Positions 35,590 to 44,858 of a DNA stretch of 64,000 nt are shown one piece after another; the stretch's first letter is position 1, and each line of letters opens with the position of its first letter. The stretch is from Cupriavidus pauculus (lineage in GTDB: Bacteria > Pseudomonadota > Gammaproteobacteria > Burkholderiales > Burkholderiaceae): positions 558,001 through 622,000 of the forward strand of contig NZ_CP033969.1 of NCBI RefSeq assembly GCF_003854935.1, read 5' to 3'. A program made the translations under genes and the position numbers. The notes under the pieces were generated by a model. That model was not told the DNA's origin. It did not search any database and was given only the letters and a program-made list of their open reading frames with translations.

Positions 35590-37107
35590 CTACTTCGCCA
35601 CCGGCATCGTGAACTCGGCGCCCTTGGCGATGCTGTCCGGCCAGCGCTGCATCACGCTCTTGTAGCGCGTGTAGAAGCGCACGCCTTCCTCGCCGTAGGC
35701 GTGGTGGTCGCCGAACAGCGAGCGCTTCCAGCCGCCAAATGAGTGCCACGCCATCGGCACCGGGATCGGCACGTTGATGCCGACCATGCCCACCTGGATC
35801 TGGCGCGCGAACGCGCGGGCGATGCCGCCGTCGCTGGTGTAGCACGACACGCCGTTGCCGAACTCGTGGGCGTTGATCAGGTCCACCGCCTCGGCAAAAT
35901 CGTGCACGCGCACCACCGACAGCACCGGGCCGAAGATCTCTTCCCTGTAGATCGTCATGTCCGGGCGGACGTTGTCGAACAGCGTGCCGCCGACGAAGAA
36001 GCCGTTCTCGTGGCCGTCCACCTTGTGGCCGCGCCCGTCGGTCACCAGCGTGGCGCCCTCGGCCACGCCCTGGGCGATATAGCCCTCGACCTTGGCCTTG
36101 TGCGCGGCCGTGACCAGCGGGCCCATCTCGGCGTCGCCTTCCATGCCGTTGCGGATCTTAAGCGACGCGGCGCGCTCGGCCAGGCGCGGCACCAGCCGGT
36201 CGGCCACGTCGCCCACGGCCACCGCCACCGAGATCGCCATGCAGCGCTCGCCGGCCGATCCGTAGGCGGCGCCCACCAGCGCGTCCACGGCCTGGTCCAG
36301 GTCCGCGTCCGGCATCACCACCAGGTGGTTCTTGGCCCCGCCCAGCGCCTGCACGCGCTTGCCGTGCTTCGTGCCTTCCGTGTAGATGTACTCGGCGATC
36401 GGCGTGGAGCCGACGAACGACAGCGCCTGCACGTCGGGGTGGGCCAGCAGCGCGTCGACGGCCACCTTGTCGCCCTGCACCACGTTGAACACGCCGTCGG
36501 GCAGGCCGGCCTGCTTGAGCAGGTCGGCAATCAGCAGGCTGGGCGACGGGTCGCGCTCCGACGGCTTCAACACGAACGTGTTGCCGCAGGCCAGCGCCAC
36601 CGGGAACATCCACATTGGCACCATGACCGGGAAGTTGAACGGCGTGATGCCGGCCACCACGCCCAGCGGCTGGCGCAGGTTCCAGTTGTCGATGCCGCCG
36701 CCGATGTTGTCGGTGAAGTCGGTCTTGAGCAGGTTCGGGATGCCGCAGGCAAACTCCACCACCTCGATGCCGCGCGTCACCTCGCCGCGGGCGTCGGAAA
36801 ACACCTTGCCGTGCTCGCGCGTGATCAGCGCGGCCAGGTCGTCGTGGTGCTTGTCCAGCAGTTCCTTGAACTTGAACAGGATGCGCGCGCGGCGCAGCGG
36901 CGGCGTCTCGGCCCAGGCCGGCCAGGCGGCCTTGGCGGCGGCCACCGCAGCGGCCACGTCGTCGGTGCTGCCCATGGCCACGCGGGCCGCCACGGCGCCG
37001 GTGGCCGGGTTGAACACGTCGGCAAAGCGGTCGGCGCCCGCGCGCTGCACGGTGCCGCCGATGTAGTGATGGATTTCGGCGATCTGCCGGTTTTCTGCGA
37101 TGTTCAC
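35590..37107 (-). CDS. mmsA: CoA-acylating (methyl)malonate-semialdehyde dehydrogenase
   Basis: A 505-residue aldehyde dehydrogenase of the MmsA/BauC type. Features are [64 protein letters not shown], and the nucleophile Cys in [11 protein letters not shown]. The family forms acyl-CoA from semialdehydes with NAD and CoA and releases CO2. Here it lies 31 bp downstream of a beta-alanine:pyruvate-type aminotransferase, so it most likely converts malonate semialdehyde to acetyl-CoA. A role in valine breakdown is also possible for this family. A strong terminator follows. Confidence 0.93.
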   Translation of the reverse strand: MNIAENRQIAEIHHYIGGTVQRAGADRFADVFNPATGAVAARVAMGSTDDVAAAVAAAKAAWPAWAETPPLRRARILFKFKELLDKHHDDLAALITREHGKVFSDARGEVTRGIEVVEFACGIPNLLKTDFTDNIGGGIDNWNLRQPLGVVAGITPFNFPVMVPMWMFPVALACGNTFVLKPSERDPSPSLLIADLLKQAGLPDGVFNVVQGDKVAVDALLAHPDVQALSFVGSTPIAEYIYTEGTKHGKRVQALGGAKNHLVVMPDADLDQAVDALVGAAYGSAGERCMAISVAVAVGDVADRLVPRLAERAASLKIRNGMEGDAEMGPLVTAAHKAKVEGYIAQGVAEGATLVTDGRGHKVDGHENGFFVGGTLFDNVRPDMTIYREEIFGPVLSVVRVHDFAEAVDLINAHEFGNGVSCYTSDGGIARAFARQIQVGMVGINVPIPVPMAWHSFGGWKRSLFGDHHAYGEEGVRFYTRYKSVMQRWPDSIAKGAEFTMPVAK

Positions 37108-37138
37108 TGCGGTCTTCCTCTGGTGTGCCGGCGGGTCT

Positions 37139-38470
37139 TTACTGGATGCTCTGCAGCGCCTGCCTGACGGTGTCGAAAAGCTGGTCGATCTCGGCCTCGG
37201 AAATGATCAGCGGCGGCGAGAACGCCAGGATATCGCCGGTGTAGCGCACCAGCACGCCCAGCTCCAGGCATTTCAGGAACGCCTCGTAGGCGCGCGCGCC
37301 CGGCGCGCCGGGGCGCGATTCCAGCTCCACGCCGGCCACCAGCCCCAGGTTGCGGATGTCCTTGACGAACGGCGCGTCGCGCAGGGCGTGCACGGCCGAT
37401 TCAAACTTGGGCGCCAGCTCGGCCGCGCGCTCGAACAGCTTGTCGCGCTTGTACAGGTCCAGCGTGGCGATGCACGCGGCCATCGCCAGCGGATGGCCCG
37501 AGTAGGTGTAGCCGTGCGGCAGTTCGATGCCGCCCTGCGGCGCGGCGTTGATCACGGCGTCGTGCACCTCGCGGCGCACCGCCACGGCGCCCATCGGCAC
37601 GGCGGCGTTGTTGATGGCCTTGGCCATCGTGATCAGGTCCGGCGTGACCTTCAGGCGCTCGGCGGCCGTGGCGGCGCCCAGGCGGCCGAACGCGGTGATG
37701 ACTTCGTCGAAGATCAGCAGGATGCCGTGCTTGCTGGTGATCTCGCGCAGCTTTTCCAGGTAGCCCACGGGCGGGATCAGCACGCCGGCCGACCCGGCCA
37801 TCGGCTCCACGATCACGGCGGCAATGTTCGACGCGTCGTGCAGCGTCACCAGCCGCTCCAGTTCGTCGGCCAGGTGGGCGCCCCACTGCGGCTGGCCCTT
37901 CGAGAACGCTGCCTCGGCGATGTTCAGCGTGGCGGGCAGGTGGTCGGTGCCCGGCATCACGTTGGCCGACCACATCTTGCGGTTGGGCCCGATGCCGCCC
38001 ACGCCCAGCCCGCCAAAGCCCACGCCGTGGTAGCCGCGCTCGCGGCCGATGATGCGCGTGCGCTGGCCCTCGCCGCGCGCGCGGTGGTACGCCAGCGCGA
38101 TCTTCAGCGCCGTGTCGACCGATTCCGAGCCCGAGTTCGTGAAGAAGATGCGGTCCAGCCCCTTGGGCATCAGCGCGGCCACCTTGGTGGCGGCCTCGAA
38201 TTCGAGCGGATGGCCCATCTGGAACGGCGGCGCGTAGTCCAGCGTGGCCGCCTGCTGCGCGATCGCGTCGACGATCTCCTTGCGCGCGTGCCCCGCGGCC
38301 ACGCACCACAGGCCGGCGCAGCCGTCCAGGATCTTGCGGCCGTCGTGGGTGGTGTAGTGCATGCCGCTGGCCGATGCCAGCAGGCGCGGGGCGGCCTTGT
38401 ACTGGCGGTTGGCCGTGAACGGCATCCACAGGGCTTCGAGATCGGGAATCACGGTCTTGGCGGCGTCCAT
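37139..38470 (-). CDS. bauA: Omega-amino acid (beta-alanine):pyruvate aminotransferase
   Basis: A 443-residue class-III PLP aminotransferase. Motifs are [20 protein letters not shown] at the start, [49 protein letters not shown] and the PLP lysine in [16 protein letters not shown]. The FTANRQ and GGxGPNRK segments are typical of beta-alanine/omega-amino acid:pyruvate aminotransferases. It moves the amino group of beta-alanine to pyruvate, giving malonate semialdehyde for the enzyme encoded next. The start at 38470 has an AGGAG site. A MocR gene is divergent from it, with repeated GTACAG boxes between. Confidence 0.93.
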   Translation of the reverse strand: MDAAKTVIPDLEALWMPFTANRQYKAAPRLLASASGMHYTTHDGRKILDGCAGLWCVAAGHARKEIVDAIAQQAATLDYAPPFQMGHPLEFEAATKVAALMPKGLDRIFFTNSGSESVDTALKIALAYHRARGEGQRTRIIGRERGYHGVGFGGLGVGGIGPNRKMWSANVMPGTDHLPATLNIAEAAFSKGQPQWGAHLADELERLVTLHDASNIAAVIVEPMAGSAGVLIPPVGYLEKLREITSKHGILLIFDEVITAFGRLGAATAAERLKVTPDLITMAKAINNAAVPMGAVAVRREVHDAVINAAPQGGIELPHGYTYSGHPLAMAACIATLDLYKRDKLFERAAELAPKFESAVHALRDAPFVKDIRNLGLVAGVELESRPGAPGARAYEAFLKCLELGVLVRYTGDILAFSPPLIISEAEIDQLFDTVRQALQSIQ

Positions 38471-38567
38471 ACGTTCTCCTGGTGCGGGGTGCGGTGAGCG
38501 GGGATGGCGCACGCCGGCGGCGGCGCCACGGTTTCCGGCAACTCTACCGGCGGGGTCTGGCGTAAAG

Positions 38568-38750
38568 AATATACGGTCCCGAGATCGCCGCCTCACCGTA
38601 CAGTTTCGATGCCGGCAACCGTACAGGTCTGCGGGCCCCGCCTCGGCTTGCCGGACGCCGGCCCCTGCCCGCAATGCCTTGCAGCACCGGCCATTACGCT
38701 GCATCGCAACATTGCACGCCGTGGCTGGCCGAGCCAGTACACTGTACAGG
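38568..38750. promoter_or_regulatory. bauA/MocR divergent control region with repeated GTACAG boxes
   Basis: ACCGTACAG occurs twice as a direct repeat (38595-38603 and 38618-38626, 23 bp apart), next to a TATATT -10 for bauA (38573-38568, minus strand). A third box, CTGTACAGG, lies at 38742-38750 overlapping TACACT (38738-38743), a likely -10 of the MocR gene. The arrangement fits activation of bauA and autorepression, as for GabR-like MocR proteins. Binding is inferred. Confidence 0.5.
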
Positions 38751-38773
38751 TTTCCGCCCTATCCCACCTTGCC

Positions 38774-40222
38774 ATGCTGAACCTGAACCTCGCACGCAGC
38801 CGCCGTGGCGGCGAGACCCTGACCGAGCAGATCGTCGCCGGTATCGCCGCGCTGGTGGACCAGCGCGCGCTGCGCGCAGGCGCCCTGCTGCCGTCGGTGC
38901 GCCGCTTTGCCCAGCAGCATGGCGTCAGCACGTTCACGGTGGCCGAAGCCTATGGGCGACTGACGGCGCTGGGCTACCTGACGGCCCGGCCTGGTTCCGG
39001 CTACACGGTGGCCCATCGGCACGCGCCGGCCGGCCAGGCGCGCGCGGCGCAATGGGAGGCGCCGGTGCTCAACGCCGCCTGGCTGCTGTCCGATGTCTTT
39101 GCCGACCATTCGGTGCCGATCAAGGCCGGCGCGGGCTGGCTGCCCGGCGACTGGCTCAACGAGGAAGGGCTGCACCAGGCCATGCGCAGCGCGGCGCGCG
39201 TGCCGGCCGCGCAGGTGTCCGGCTACGGCCATCCGTACGGCTTTGGCGCGCTGCGCGAGCATATCGCCGTGCACCTGGGCCAGTACGGGATGCCGGTGCA
39301 GGCCCAGCAGGTGGTGCTGACGCAGGGCGCCACGCAGGCGCTGGACCTGGTCGTCCGCACGCTGCTGCGGCCCGGCGAGACGGTGCTGGTGGAGTCGCCG
39401 TGCTATTGCAACCTGCTGCAGATCCTGCGGCTGGCCGGCTTGCGGGCGGTTGGCGTGCCGCGCACAGCGGCCGGGCTGGACACCGACGCGCTGGAAGATG
39501 CCATCCGCCAGCACGCCCCGCGCGCGCTGTTCGTCAACACGGTGCTGCAGAACCCGACCGGCGCCAGCCTGACGAGCATGAACGCGTTTCGCGTGTTGCA
39601 ACTGGCCGAGCGGCACCGGCTGCTGGTGGTGGAGGACGATATCTACCGCGAACTGGCGCCGGCGGGTTCGCCGATGCTGGCGGCCATGGACGGCCTGTCG
39701 CAGGTGGTCTACGTGAACGGGTTCTCGAAGACGATCACGCCTTCGCTGCGGGTTGGCTACCTGGCCGCGAGCCCGGACCTGGCCAAGGCGTTCGCGCGGA
39801 CCAAGATGGCGGTGGGGCTGACGTCGTCGGAGGTGACCGAGCGGCTGGTCTACTCGGTGCTGACCAGCGGCCACTACGCGCGCCACGTGGCGGCGCTGGC
39901 CGAACGGCTACGTGCGCAACAGGATCGCGTGGCGGAAAAGATGGAAGCCCATGGGCTGGAGATGATACTGCGGCCCGATGGCGGCATGTTCGCCTGGGCG
40001 CGGCTGGCGGCGGACGGCCAGCCCGGCGGGCCGACCGGCACCGAACTGGCCACGCTGGCCCTGGCGCACGGCATCTGGCTGGCGCCGGGATCGTACTTCG
40101 AGCCCGACGAAGCCGATTCGCCCTGGATCCGCTTCAACGTCGCCACCAGCGACGCCCCGCAGCTCTGGGCGTTCTTCGACGCCGTGCGCAGCGGCCGGAC
40201 GCAGGCGGCCCGCGCCGCCTGA
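38774..40222 (+). CDS. MocR/GntR-family regulator of beta-alanine genes (second copy)
   Basis: A 482-residue protein with a GntR winged helix (LTEQIVAGIAALVDQRAL, LPSVRRFAQQHGVSTFTVAEAYGRL) and a class-I aminotransferase-like domain (NTVLQNPTGASLTS, VEDDIYREL, and the PLP lysine in VNGFSKTITPSLRVGYL). It is divergent from bauA and its control region has three GTACAG boxes, so it very likely regulates bauA-mmsA. It shares the domain layout of the MocR at 32584 and matches it at several motifs, but differs at many other positions. It ends 14 bp from the convergent pagL-like gene. Confidence 0.9.
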   Translation: MLNLNLARSRRGGETLTEQIVAGIAALVDQRALRAGALLPSVRRFAQQHGVSTFTVAEAYGRLTALGYLTARPGSGYTVAHRHAPAGQARAAQWEAPVLNAAWLLSDVFADHSVPIKAGAGWLPGDWLNEEGLHQAMRSAARVPAAQVSGYGHPYGFGALREHIAVHLGQYGMPVQAQQVVLTQGATQALDLVVRTLLRPGETVLVESPCYCNLLQILRLAGLRAVGVPRTAAGLDTDALEDAIRQHAPRALFVNTVLQNPTGASLTSMNAFRVLQLAERHRLLVVEDDIYRELAPAGSPMLAAMDGLSQVVYVNGFSKTITPSLRVGYLAASPDLAKAFARTKMAVGLTSSEVTERLVYSVLTSGHYARHVAALAERLRAQQDRVAEKMEAHGLEMILRPDGGMFAWARLAADGQPGGPTGTELATLALAHGIWLAPGSYFEPDEADSPWIRFNVATSDAPQLWAFFDAVRSGRTQAARAA

Positions 40223-40236
40223 CCCGGCCAGGCCGC

Positions 40237-40824
40237 TCAGAAGCGGTAGCGGACGTAGCCCGTGTAGAAGTTGCTGCCCGGGTTGGGTTCCTTGATGCCG
40301 GCGTTCGAGATGTGCTGGAAGCGGAAGCCGACCTCGGTGTTGGCGTTCTTGCCAAAGCCCACGCCCACGCCGAGCATGTCCGAGAACTGGAACGCGCTGC
40401 CCATGCGGTGCTCGTCGGACGTGCCAGCGTGCGTCAGCACGCGCAGGCCCACCGACGCCTCCGCGAACGGCACGAAGTAGCCGCCGCGCTTTTCCACGCG
40501 CAGGATCGGCGAGATGCCGAATTCGAACAGGTTCTGCGGATTGGTGCCGCCACGGGCGTCCCAGCCGGCGACGTTGAATTCCGCCTGCAGCCGCAGCAGC
40601 CAGCCCTGCGGGTTGCCGTACTGGAGCGGCGTGTTGAAGTTCACGCCGATTTCGTACTTGTTGACGTCATGGCTCGTGTCGCGGCCATAGGCCACGTGGA
40701 CGGCCGGGTGGCTCCAGCCCACCAGCTCCTCGGCGCTGGCGGCCGAACTGGCCCCGGCGACGAGCGCGGCAGCCGCGACGAGGCGGGCGACAAACAGGGT
40801 GCGGGGAGACTTGGCGAGGTGCAT
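40237..40824 (-). CDS. pagL: Lipid A 3-O-deacylase PagL
   Basis: A 195-residue outer-membrane beta-barrel protein. A signal peptide (to about residue 31, ASSAASA) leads to alternating beta strands and an aromatic C-terminal residue (YVRYRF), as needed for barrel assembly. The PagL catalytic segment FRFQHISNAGIKEPNPG provides the His and Ser of the active site and a following Glu. PagL removes the 3-O-acyl chain from lipid A and lowers its inflammatory activity. ATG 40851 is an alternative start that adds nine residues. The gene converges with the MocR gene. Confidence 0.85.
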   Translation of the reverse strand: MHLAKSPRTLFVARLVAAAALVAGASSAASAEELVGWSHPAVHVAYGRDTSHDVNKYEIGVNFNTPLQYGNPQGWLLRLQAEFNVAGWDARGGTNPQNLFEFGISPILRVEKRGGYFVPFAEASVGLRVLTHAGTSDEHRMGSAFQFSDMLGVGVGFGKNANTEVGFRFQHISNAGIKEPNPGSNFYTGYVRYRF

Positions 40825-40935
40825 GCGACGTTCTTGTTGTTCTGACTTCATGGATGAAGGCATTCGAAGAGTGGCTCGGCTACAAGACGCAAACGACTGC
40901 CGGGCCGGCCGATGCACCGGGGTGCCGCGGTCGGG

Positions 40936-41025
40936 TCAGGCCCAGAGCCTCTCCACCACCCAGCTCGCGGCAACACAGATTCCGAGCCAGATGGCGAGGC
41001 AGCTTGCGATAAATCGGTACGTCAT
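40936..41025 (-). CDS. Predicted 29-residue single-helix membrane protein
   Basis: A tiny frame reading MTYRFIASCLAIWLGICVAA followed by SWVVERLWA and a TGA stop. It has a basic start, one strongly hydrophobic helix (about residues 5-22) and a short tail, as in many real bacterial microproteins. No clear ribosome-binding site is seen, and no family is recognised. It lies in an otherwise empty 525-bp gap and is preceded by a long palindrome at 41079. It may be a chance frame. Confidence 0.35.
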   Translation of the reverse strand: MTYRFIASCLAIWLGICVAASWVVERLWA

Positions 41026-41078
41026 TGTGGTTGGGAACAGCGGCAGGACAGTTTCTGAGGGAATTTTGGCGTCGGATT

Positions 41079-41104
41079 ATACATACATTCACGAATGCAT
41101 GTAT
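41079..41104. promoter_or_regulatory. 26-bp near-perfect palindrome, candidate operator
   Basis: Arms ATACATACATTC and GAATGCATGTAT pair at 11 of 12 positions around a 2-bp centre. It is AT-rich within a GC-rich genome and lies 54 bp upstream of the small membrane ORF on the minus strand. The symmetry and size fit a dimeric repressor site, for example TetR type. Regulator unknown. Confidence 0.45.
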
Positions 41105-41349
41105 CGGCCAGATTTCCATCGGATTAAGTCCAGCTAGCGATGATGCCAGCACCCGGCGAACCGTGCAGACGGGTGCTTGAGCGGTCTGCTGACAGAAAGC
41201 GAAGACTGGGGCGGGAAGAATGTGATCGATGCGGCGCGCCGCTCAACTGAGCGGGCCGGCAGTGGAGAACGGCCGGAGCCGGCCCCGTCACCCTGGGATG
41301 GGGCGACCGGCCGGCTCAATTCATTGACGAATCAGATACTTGGCGCCGA
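41105..41349. other. Non-coding gap before the dehalogenase stop
   Basis: No convincing gene on either strand. A 9-bp stem GAGCCGGCC / GGCCGGCTC spans 41276-41317 with a 24-bp loop; it lies just downstream of the minus-strand hydrolase and may act as its 3'-end structure. No T tract follows. Confidence 0.4.
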
Positions 41350-42228
41350 TCACCCGCGCAGGAACGGCAGCACTTCGGCCAGCAACTGCTCGGGAATTTC
41401 CTCGGCGATGTAGTGGCCGCTGGGCAGCGCGTGGCCCCGCACGCGGCGCGCCACCTTGCGCCATTCATCCAGCGGCTGGAAACATTTTCCGATCACACCG
41501 TTGGCGCCCCACAACGCCAGCATCTCGCATTCGACCATGCGGCCGGCGTCGATGTCGGCCCGGTCGTGCTCCAGGTCGATGCCGGCACTGGCCCGGTAGT
41601 CCTCGCAAAGGCCGTGCGCCGCACCCGGCTGGCGCAGGCAGCGCAGGTATTCGGCCATGGCGGCGTCGGTGAACGGCGACAGGCCCGCGCTGCGGCTGCC
41701 CATGGTCTGCTGCAGGTACTGGGCCGGATCGGCTTCGATCAGCGTCTCGGGGAACGGCGCCGGGCGGATCAGGAAGAACCAGTGGTAGTAGGCCCGCGCG
41801 AACGCCTCGGTGGTCTGCGAGTACATCGCCAGCGTCGGCGCGATATCGAGCGTGACAAGCTTTTCCACGGCCTGCGGATGATCGACCGCCAGGCGGTGGG
41901 CCACGCGGGCGCCACGGTCGTGCGCGAGCACGCGGAAGCGCTCGAAGCCCAGCGCGCGCATCACGGCCAGCTGGTCGGCCGCCATGGTGCGCTTGCTGTA
42001 GTTGCTGTGGTCGGGCAGCCCGGCGGGCTTGCCGCTGTCGCCATAGCCGCGCAGGTCGGTGGCCACCACCGTGTAGTGCCGCGCCAGCTCGCCGGCCACC
42101 TTGTGCCAGATCACATGGGTCTGCGGATGGCCGTGCAGCAGCAACAGCGGCGGGCCGTCGCCGCCCACCACGGCATGGATGGCCACGCCGTCGTGGTCGA
42201 TGCGGTGCGTCTTGAAACCTTCGAACAT
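41350..42228 (-). CDS. Fluoroacetate/haloacetate dehalogenase-like alpha/beta-hydrolase
   Basis: A 292-residue alpha/beta-hydrolase with the residue set of fluoroacetate dehalogenase (DehH1/FAc-DEX). The nucleophile Asp104 is in LAHDRGARVAHR, with Arg105 and Arg108 to hold the substrate carboxylate. Asp128 (LDIAPT) and His272 (PSGHYI) complete the triad. His149 and Trp150 (AYYHWFF) and Tyr211 (CEDYRA) match the halide pocket. Spacing from Asp104 to Arg105, Arg108, Asp128, His149 and Trp150 equals that of the known enzymes. It should hydrolyse haloacetates to glycolate. An epoxide hydrolase is the main alternative. No genes for haloacid uptake are adjacent. Confidence 0.78.
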   Translation of the reverse strand: MFEGFKTHRIDHDGVAIHAVVGGDGPPLLLLHGHPQTHVIWHKVAGELARHYTVVATDLRGYGDSGKPAGLPDHSNYSKRTMAADQLAVMRALGFERFRVLAHDRGARVAHRLAVDHPQAVEKLVTLDIAPTLAMYSQTTEAFARAYYHWFFLIRPAPFPETLIEADPAQYLQQTMGSRSAGLSPFTDAAMAEYLRCLRQPGAAHGLCEDYRASAGIDLEHDRADIDAGRMVECEMLALWGANGVIGKCFQPLDEWRKVARRVRGHALPSGHYIAEEIPEQLLAEVLPFLRG

Positions 42229-42365
42229 CGATCGTCTCCTTGGCTGGGCCGGCCAGGCGGACGGCCCTGTGGCGGCAGTCTAATCCGGGCGGCGGCCGAC
42301 ATTATTTCGCCCCCGTCACTTCATTCGTGCCGGGGATGACCGAATGGCGACGGCGGACGCGCCGC

Positions 42366-43349
42366 TCAGGGCAGCAGCAGGATGGCGCCGGTGGTCTCGC
42401 GGCGCTCGGCCGCCTCGTGGGCGCGCGCCACGTCGGCCAGCGGAAAGCGGGCGCCGATGTCGACCTTGACGTGGCCGGCCGCGATGGCGTCGAACAGGTC
42501 CTTCGCATTAGCGCGGAAGCGCGCGGTATCCGCGTTGTGCGGAAACACGGACGGGCGCGTCAGGAACAGGCAGCCCTTCTTGTTCAGCAGCTCGGGCTCG
42601 ATGGCCGGCGCCGGGCCCGACGCGGCGCCGTACAGCACCACCATGCCGAAGGTCTGCGCGCAGTCCAGCGACCCCAGGAAGGTGTCCTTGCCCACGGCGT
42701 CGTAGACCACGGTCACGCCCTGGCCGCCGGTGGCATCGCGCACCTGCTTGACCCAGTCGCCATGGCTGTAGTCGATGGCCACGTCGCAGCCAGCCGCCTT
42801 CGCACGCTCGCACTTGGCCGCCGAGCCCGCCGTGCCGATCACGCGCGCCCCCAGCGCCTTGGCCCAGCCGCTGAGGATCTGGCCCACGCCGCCGGCGGCG
42901 GCATGCACGAGCACCGTGTCGCCGGGCTTGACCGCGTGGGTATGGCGCACCAGGTACTGCGCGGTCATGCCCTTGAAGATCGTGGCGGCGGCCTGTTCGT
43001 CGCTGACGGCATCTGGCAGCTTCACGAGCCGGTCCACGGCCACGTTGCGACCCTCCGCATAGGCGCCCAGGCCCGCGTTCATGTACGCCACGCGATCGCC
43101 CACGGCCACGTCGGTCACGCCTTGCCCCACGGCCTCGACCACGCCGGCCGCCTCGAACCCCAGGCCCGTGCCGGCGGGCAGCGGGTACGTGCCGCGGCGC
43201 TGGTAGATGTCGATGAAGTTGAAGCCGATCGCGGTATGCCGGACGCGCGCCTCGCCGGGCGCCGGCTCGGGCAGTTCGACGGGCTCCAGCCGCATGACCT
43301 GCGGCAGGCCGAATTCGTGGAGGCGGATGGCGCGGACGGTGGCTGGCAT
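42366..43349 (-). CDS. qor: NADPH:quinone oxidoreductase (zeta-crystallin type)
   Basis: A 327-residue medium-chain reductase lacking the zinc ligands of alcohol dehydrogenases. It has the QOR motifs NFIDIYQRRGTYPLP near residue 55 and the NADPH-binding VLVHAAAGGVGQILSGWAKALG. It begins MPATVRAIRLHEFGLPQ. Such enzymes reduce quinones by single electrons and protect against redox stress. It is on the same strand as the dehalogenase-like gene, 137 bp away, so a shared transcript is uncertain. Confidence 0.9.
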   Translation of the reverse strand: MPATVRAIRLHEFGLPQVMRLEPVELPEPAPGEARVRHTAIGFNFIDIYQRRGTYPLPAGTGLGFEAAGVVEAVGQGVTDVAVGDRVAYMNAGLGAYAEGRNVAVDRLVKLPDAVSDEQAAATIFKGMTAQYLVRHTHAVKPGDTVLVHAAAGGVGQILSGWAKALGARVIGTAGSAAKCERAKAAGCDVAIDYSHGDWVKQVRDATGGQGVTVVYDAVGKDTFLGSLDCAQTFGMVVLYGAASGPAPAIEPELLNKKGCLFLTRPSVFPHNADTARFRANAKDLFDAIAAGHVKVDIGARFPLADVARAHEAAERRETTGAILLLP

Positions 43350-43420
43350 GGGGTCTCCTCGATCTGGCAGAAAGTGAAGGCCCGATTATTGACGCTTTTG
43401 CGAATCCCTGCCGGCCGCGC

Positions 43421-43864
43421 CTACGCCAGTTCGGCGCTCATGCAGAGCGCGCTGGTATTGCGCAGGCGCAGGAATTCCTGGCTTTCCAGCACCTCGGGCG
43501 GCAGCTTCGAGGCGTGGATCAGCGAGAAGCCGTAGCGCGCGAAATAGCTGGGACAGGTGGAGGTCAGCAGCACGGCGCGGCGGCTGCCGTTGGCCCGCGC
43601 GCGCATCATCACCGCGTTGACGAGGTGGCTGGCCACGCCCTGGTCGCGCCATTCGCGCAGCACGGCCACCGAGCGGACGATGGCCGTGTCGCCGAACAGC
43701 TCGGCGCAGGCGCAGCCCACCAGTTGCGAATCCATGACAGCCACGTGGAACTCGCCCACGAGCCGCGGCAGATCGTCCACCGGCAGGCCGCACCGCTCAA
43801 GAACGGCCCCGATGGCGGGCGCATCCGACGGCTGAGCCATGCGGATTCGCAGGTCTTTAATCAT
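43421..43864 (-). CDS. GNAT-family N-acetyltransferase (ArsN2-like)
   Basis: A 147-residue GNAT protein. The acetyl-CoA loop is REWRDQGVASHLVNAVMMRA, preceded by AIVRSVAVL. The CGLPVDDLPRLVGEFHVAV opening and the end of the domain (FARYGFSLIHASKLPPEVLESQEF) resemble the small ArsN2-like/amino-acid acetyltransferase group. There are no arsenic-resistance genes nearby. Substrate unknown. Confidence 0.8.
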   Translation of the reverse strand: MIKDLRIRMAQPSDAPAIGAVLERCGLPVDDLPRLVGEFHVAVMDSQLVGCACAELFGDTAIVRSVAVLREWRDQGVASHLVNAVMMRARANGSRRAVLLTSTCPSYFARYGFSLIHASKLPPEVLESQEFLRLRNTSALCMSAELA

Positions 43865-44204
43865 TTGGAGCCTCTGTTTCTCTCATCACGTTGCGACGGA
43901 TACGCCATGGAAGCCCTGCATGGTGAAACCGGGTGCGCCGCGGGCCGATAATGTTTGGCCCGCCAGTCATACGACGACGCGCGCGTCCGAGAGCGGTGAA
44001 ATGCTGACGATTGGTGCGCGTGCGCCCCACAGTATCGCAATCGCGGCCGGGATTCCAGAGGGAAATCACCGGATGCGACGCGTGCCACGCCTGGTGAAAC
44101 CGGGAGCATGAAATGCGCCAGGGCGGGCGTGAGTATCGCTATCGTTCATGACGGCGAAACGCGCGTCGGCGAACTGGAAACCGAAAGGGAAAACCGCAGG
44201 GAAA
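43865..44204. other. 340-bp gap between the acetyltransferase gene and tRNA-Cys
   Basis: No gene is supported on either strand. It should contain the acetyltransferase promoter. The 13-mer TGGTGAAACCGGG occurs twice, at 43921-43933 and 44092-44104; no other structure stands out. Confidence 0.5.
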
Positions 44205-44279
44205 TGGAGGCGGGGATCCGGAATCGAACCGTCGTAAACGGCTTTGCAGGCCGTCGCATAACCACTCTGCCACCCCGCC
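44205..44279 (-). tRNA. tRNA-Cys (anticodon GCA)
   Basis: The minus strand folds as a tRNA: acceptor GGCGGGG pairs with CCCCGCC, a D-arm with AGAGTGGTTATGC follows, the anticodon stem GGCCT..AAGCC presents GCA (complement of 44247-44245), and the T-arm contains GGTTCGATTCC. The discriminator is U and CCA is encoded. A TACACT -10-like box lies upstream at 44331-44326. Confidence 0.95.
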
Positions 44280-44378
44280 CCGGGGAGAAGACGGACCGAG
44301 CGGGCCGTCCTGTGGTGCGGGGCGCAGTGTAGCCCAAGTGGAAAAAGCCTGCAGGGCGCGGCGCGCCTGGCCGGCCGG

Positions 44379-44858
44379 CTAGCCCTCGGGGCTGCCCATC
44401 GCCGACTGCAGGTAGTTCTGCAGGCCGACCTTGCGCACCAGTTCGAGCTGGGTCTGCAGCCAGTCGACGTGGTCCTCGGTGTCGTCGAGGATGTCGGTCA
44501 GGATGTCGCGCGACACGTAGTCGCTGACCGATTCGCAGTACTTGATCGCGTCCTTGAGGTTGGCCTGCGACACCAGCTCCAGCTTCAGGTCGCAACCGAG
44601 CATTTCCTCGGTGTTCTCGCCGATCATGAGCTTGTCCAGGTCCTGCAGGTTCGGCAGGCCGTCGAGCATCAGGATGCGTTCGATCAGGCGGTCGGCGTGC
44701 TTCATTTCCTCGATCGACTCGTCGTACTCGTGTTTGCCCAGCGCCGTCAGCCCCCAGTGGCGATAGATGCGGGCGTGCAGGAAATACTGGTTGATCGCGG
44801 TGAGTTCGTGCTTGAGCTGGCCATTCAGCAACTGGATGACCTTTTTGTCGGCTTTCAT
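44379..44858 (-). CDS. bfr: Bacterioferritin
   Basis: A 159-residue four-helix iron-storage subunit. The heme-ligand Met52 and ferroxidase ligands Glu18, Glu51 and His54 occupy the same positions as in E. coli Bfr (EEMKHADRL at 50-58), and the later DILDDTEDH segment supplies Glu and His of the second iron site. It should form a 24-mer that stores ferric iron and binds heme. The upstream region to 45010 is unusually AT-rich, as expected for its promoter; I do not see a clear Fur box. Confidence 0.95.
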   Translation of the reverse strand: MKADKKVIQLLNGQLKHELTAINQYFLHARIYRHWGLTALGKHEYDESIEEMKHADRLIERILMLDGLPNLQDLDKLMIGENTEEMLGCDLKLELVSQANLKDAIKYCESVSDYVSRDILTDILDDTEDHVDWLQTQLELVRKVGLQNYLQSAMGSPEG

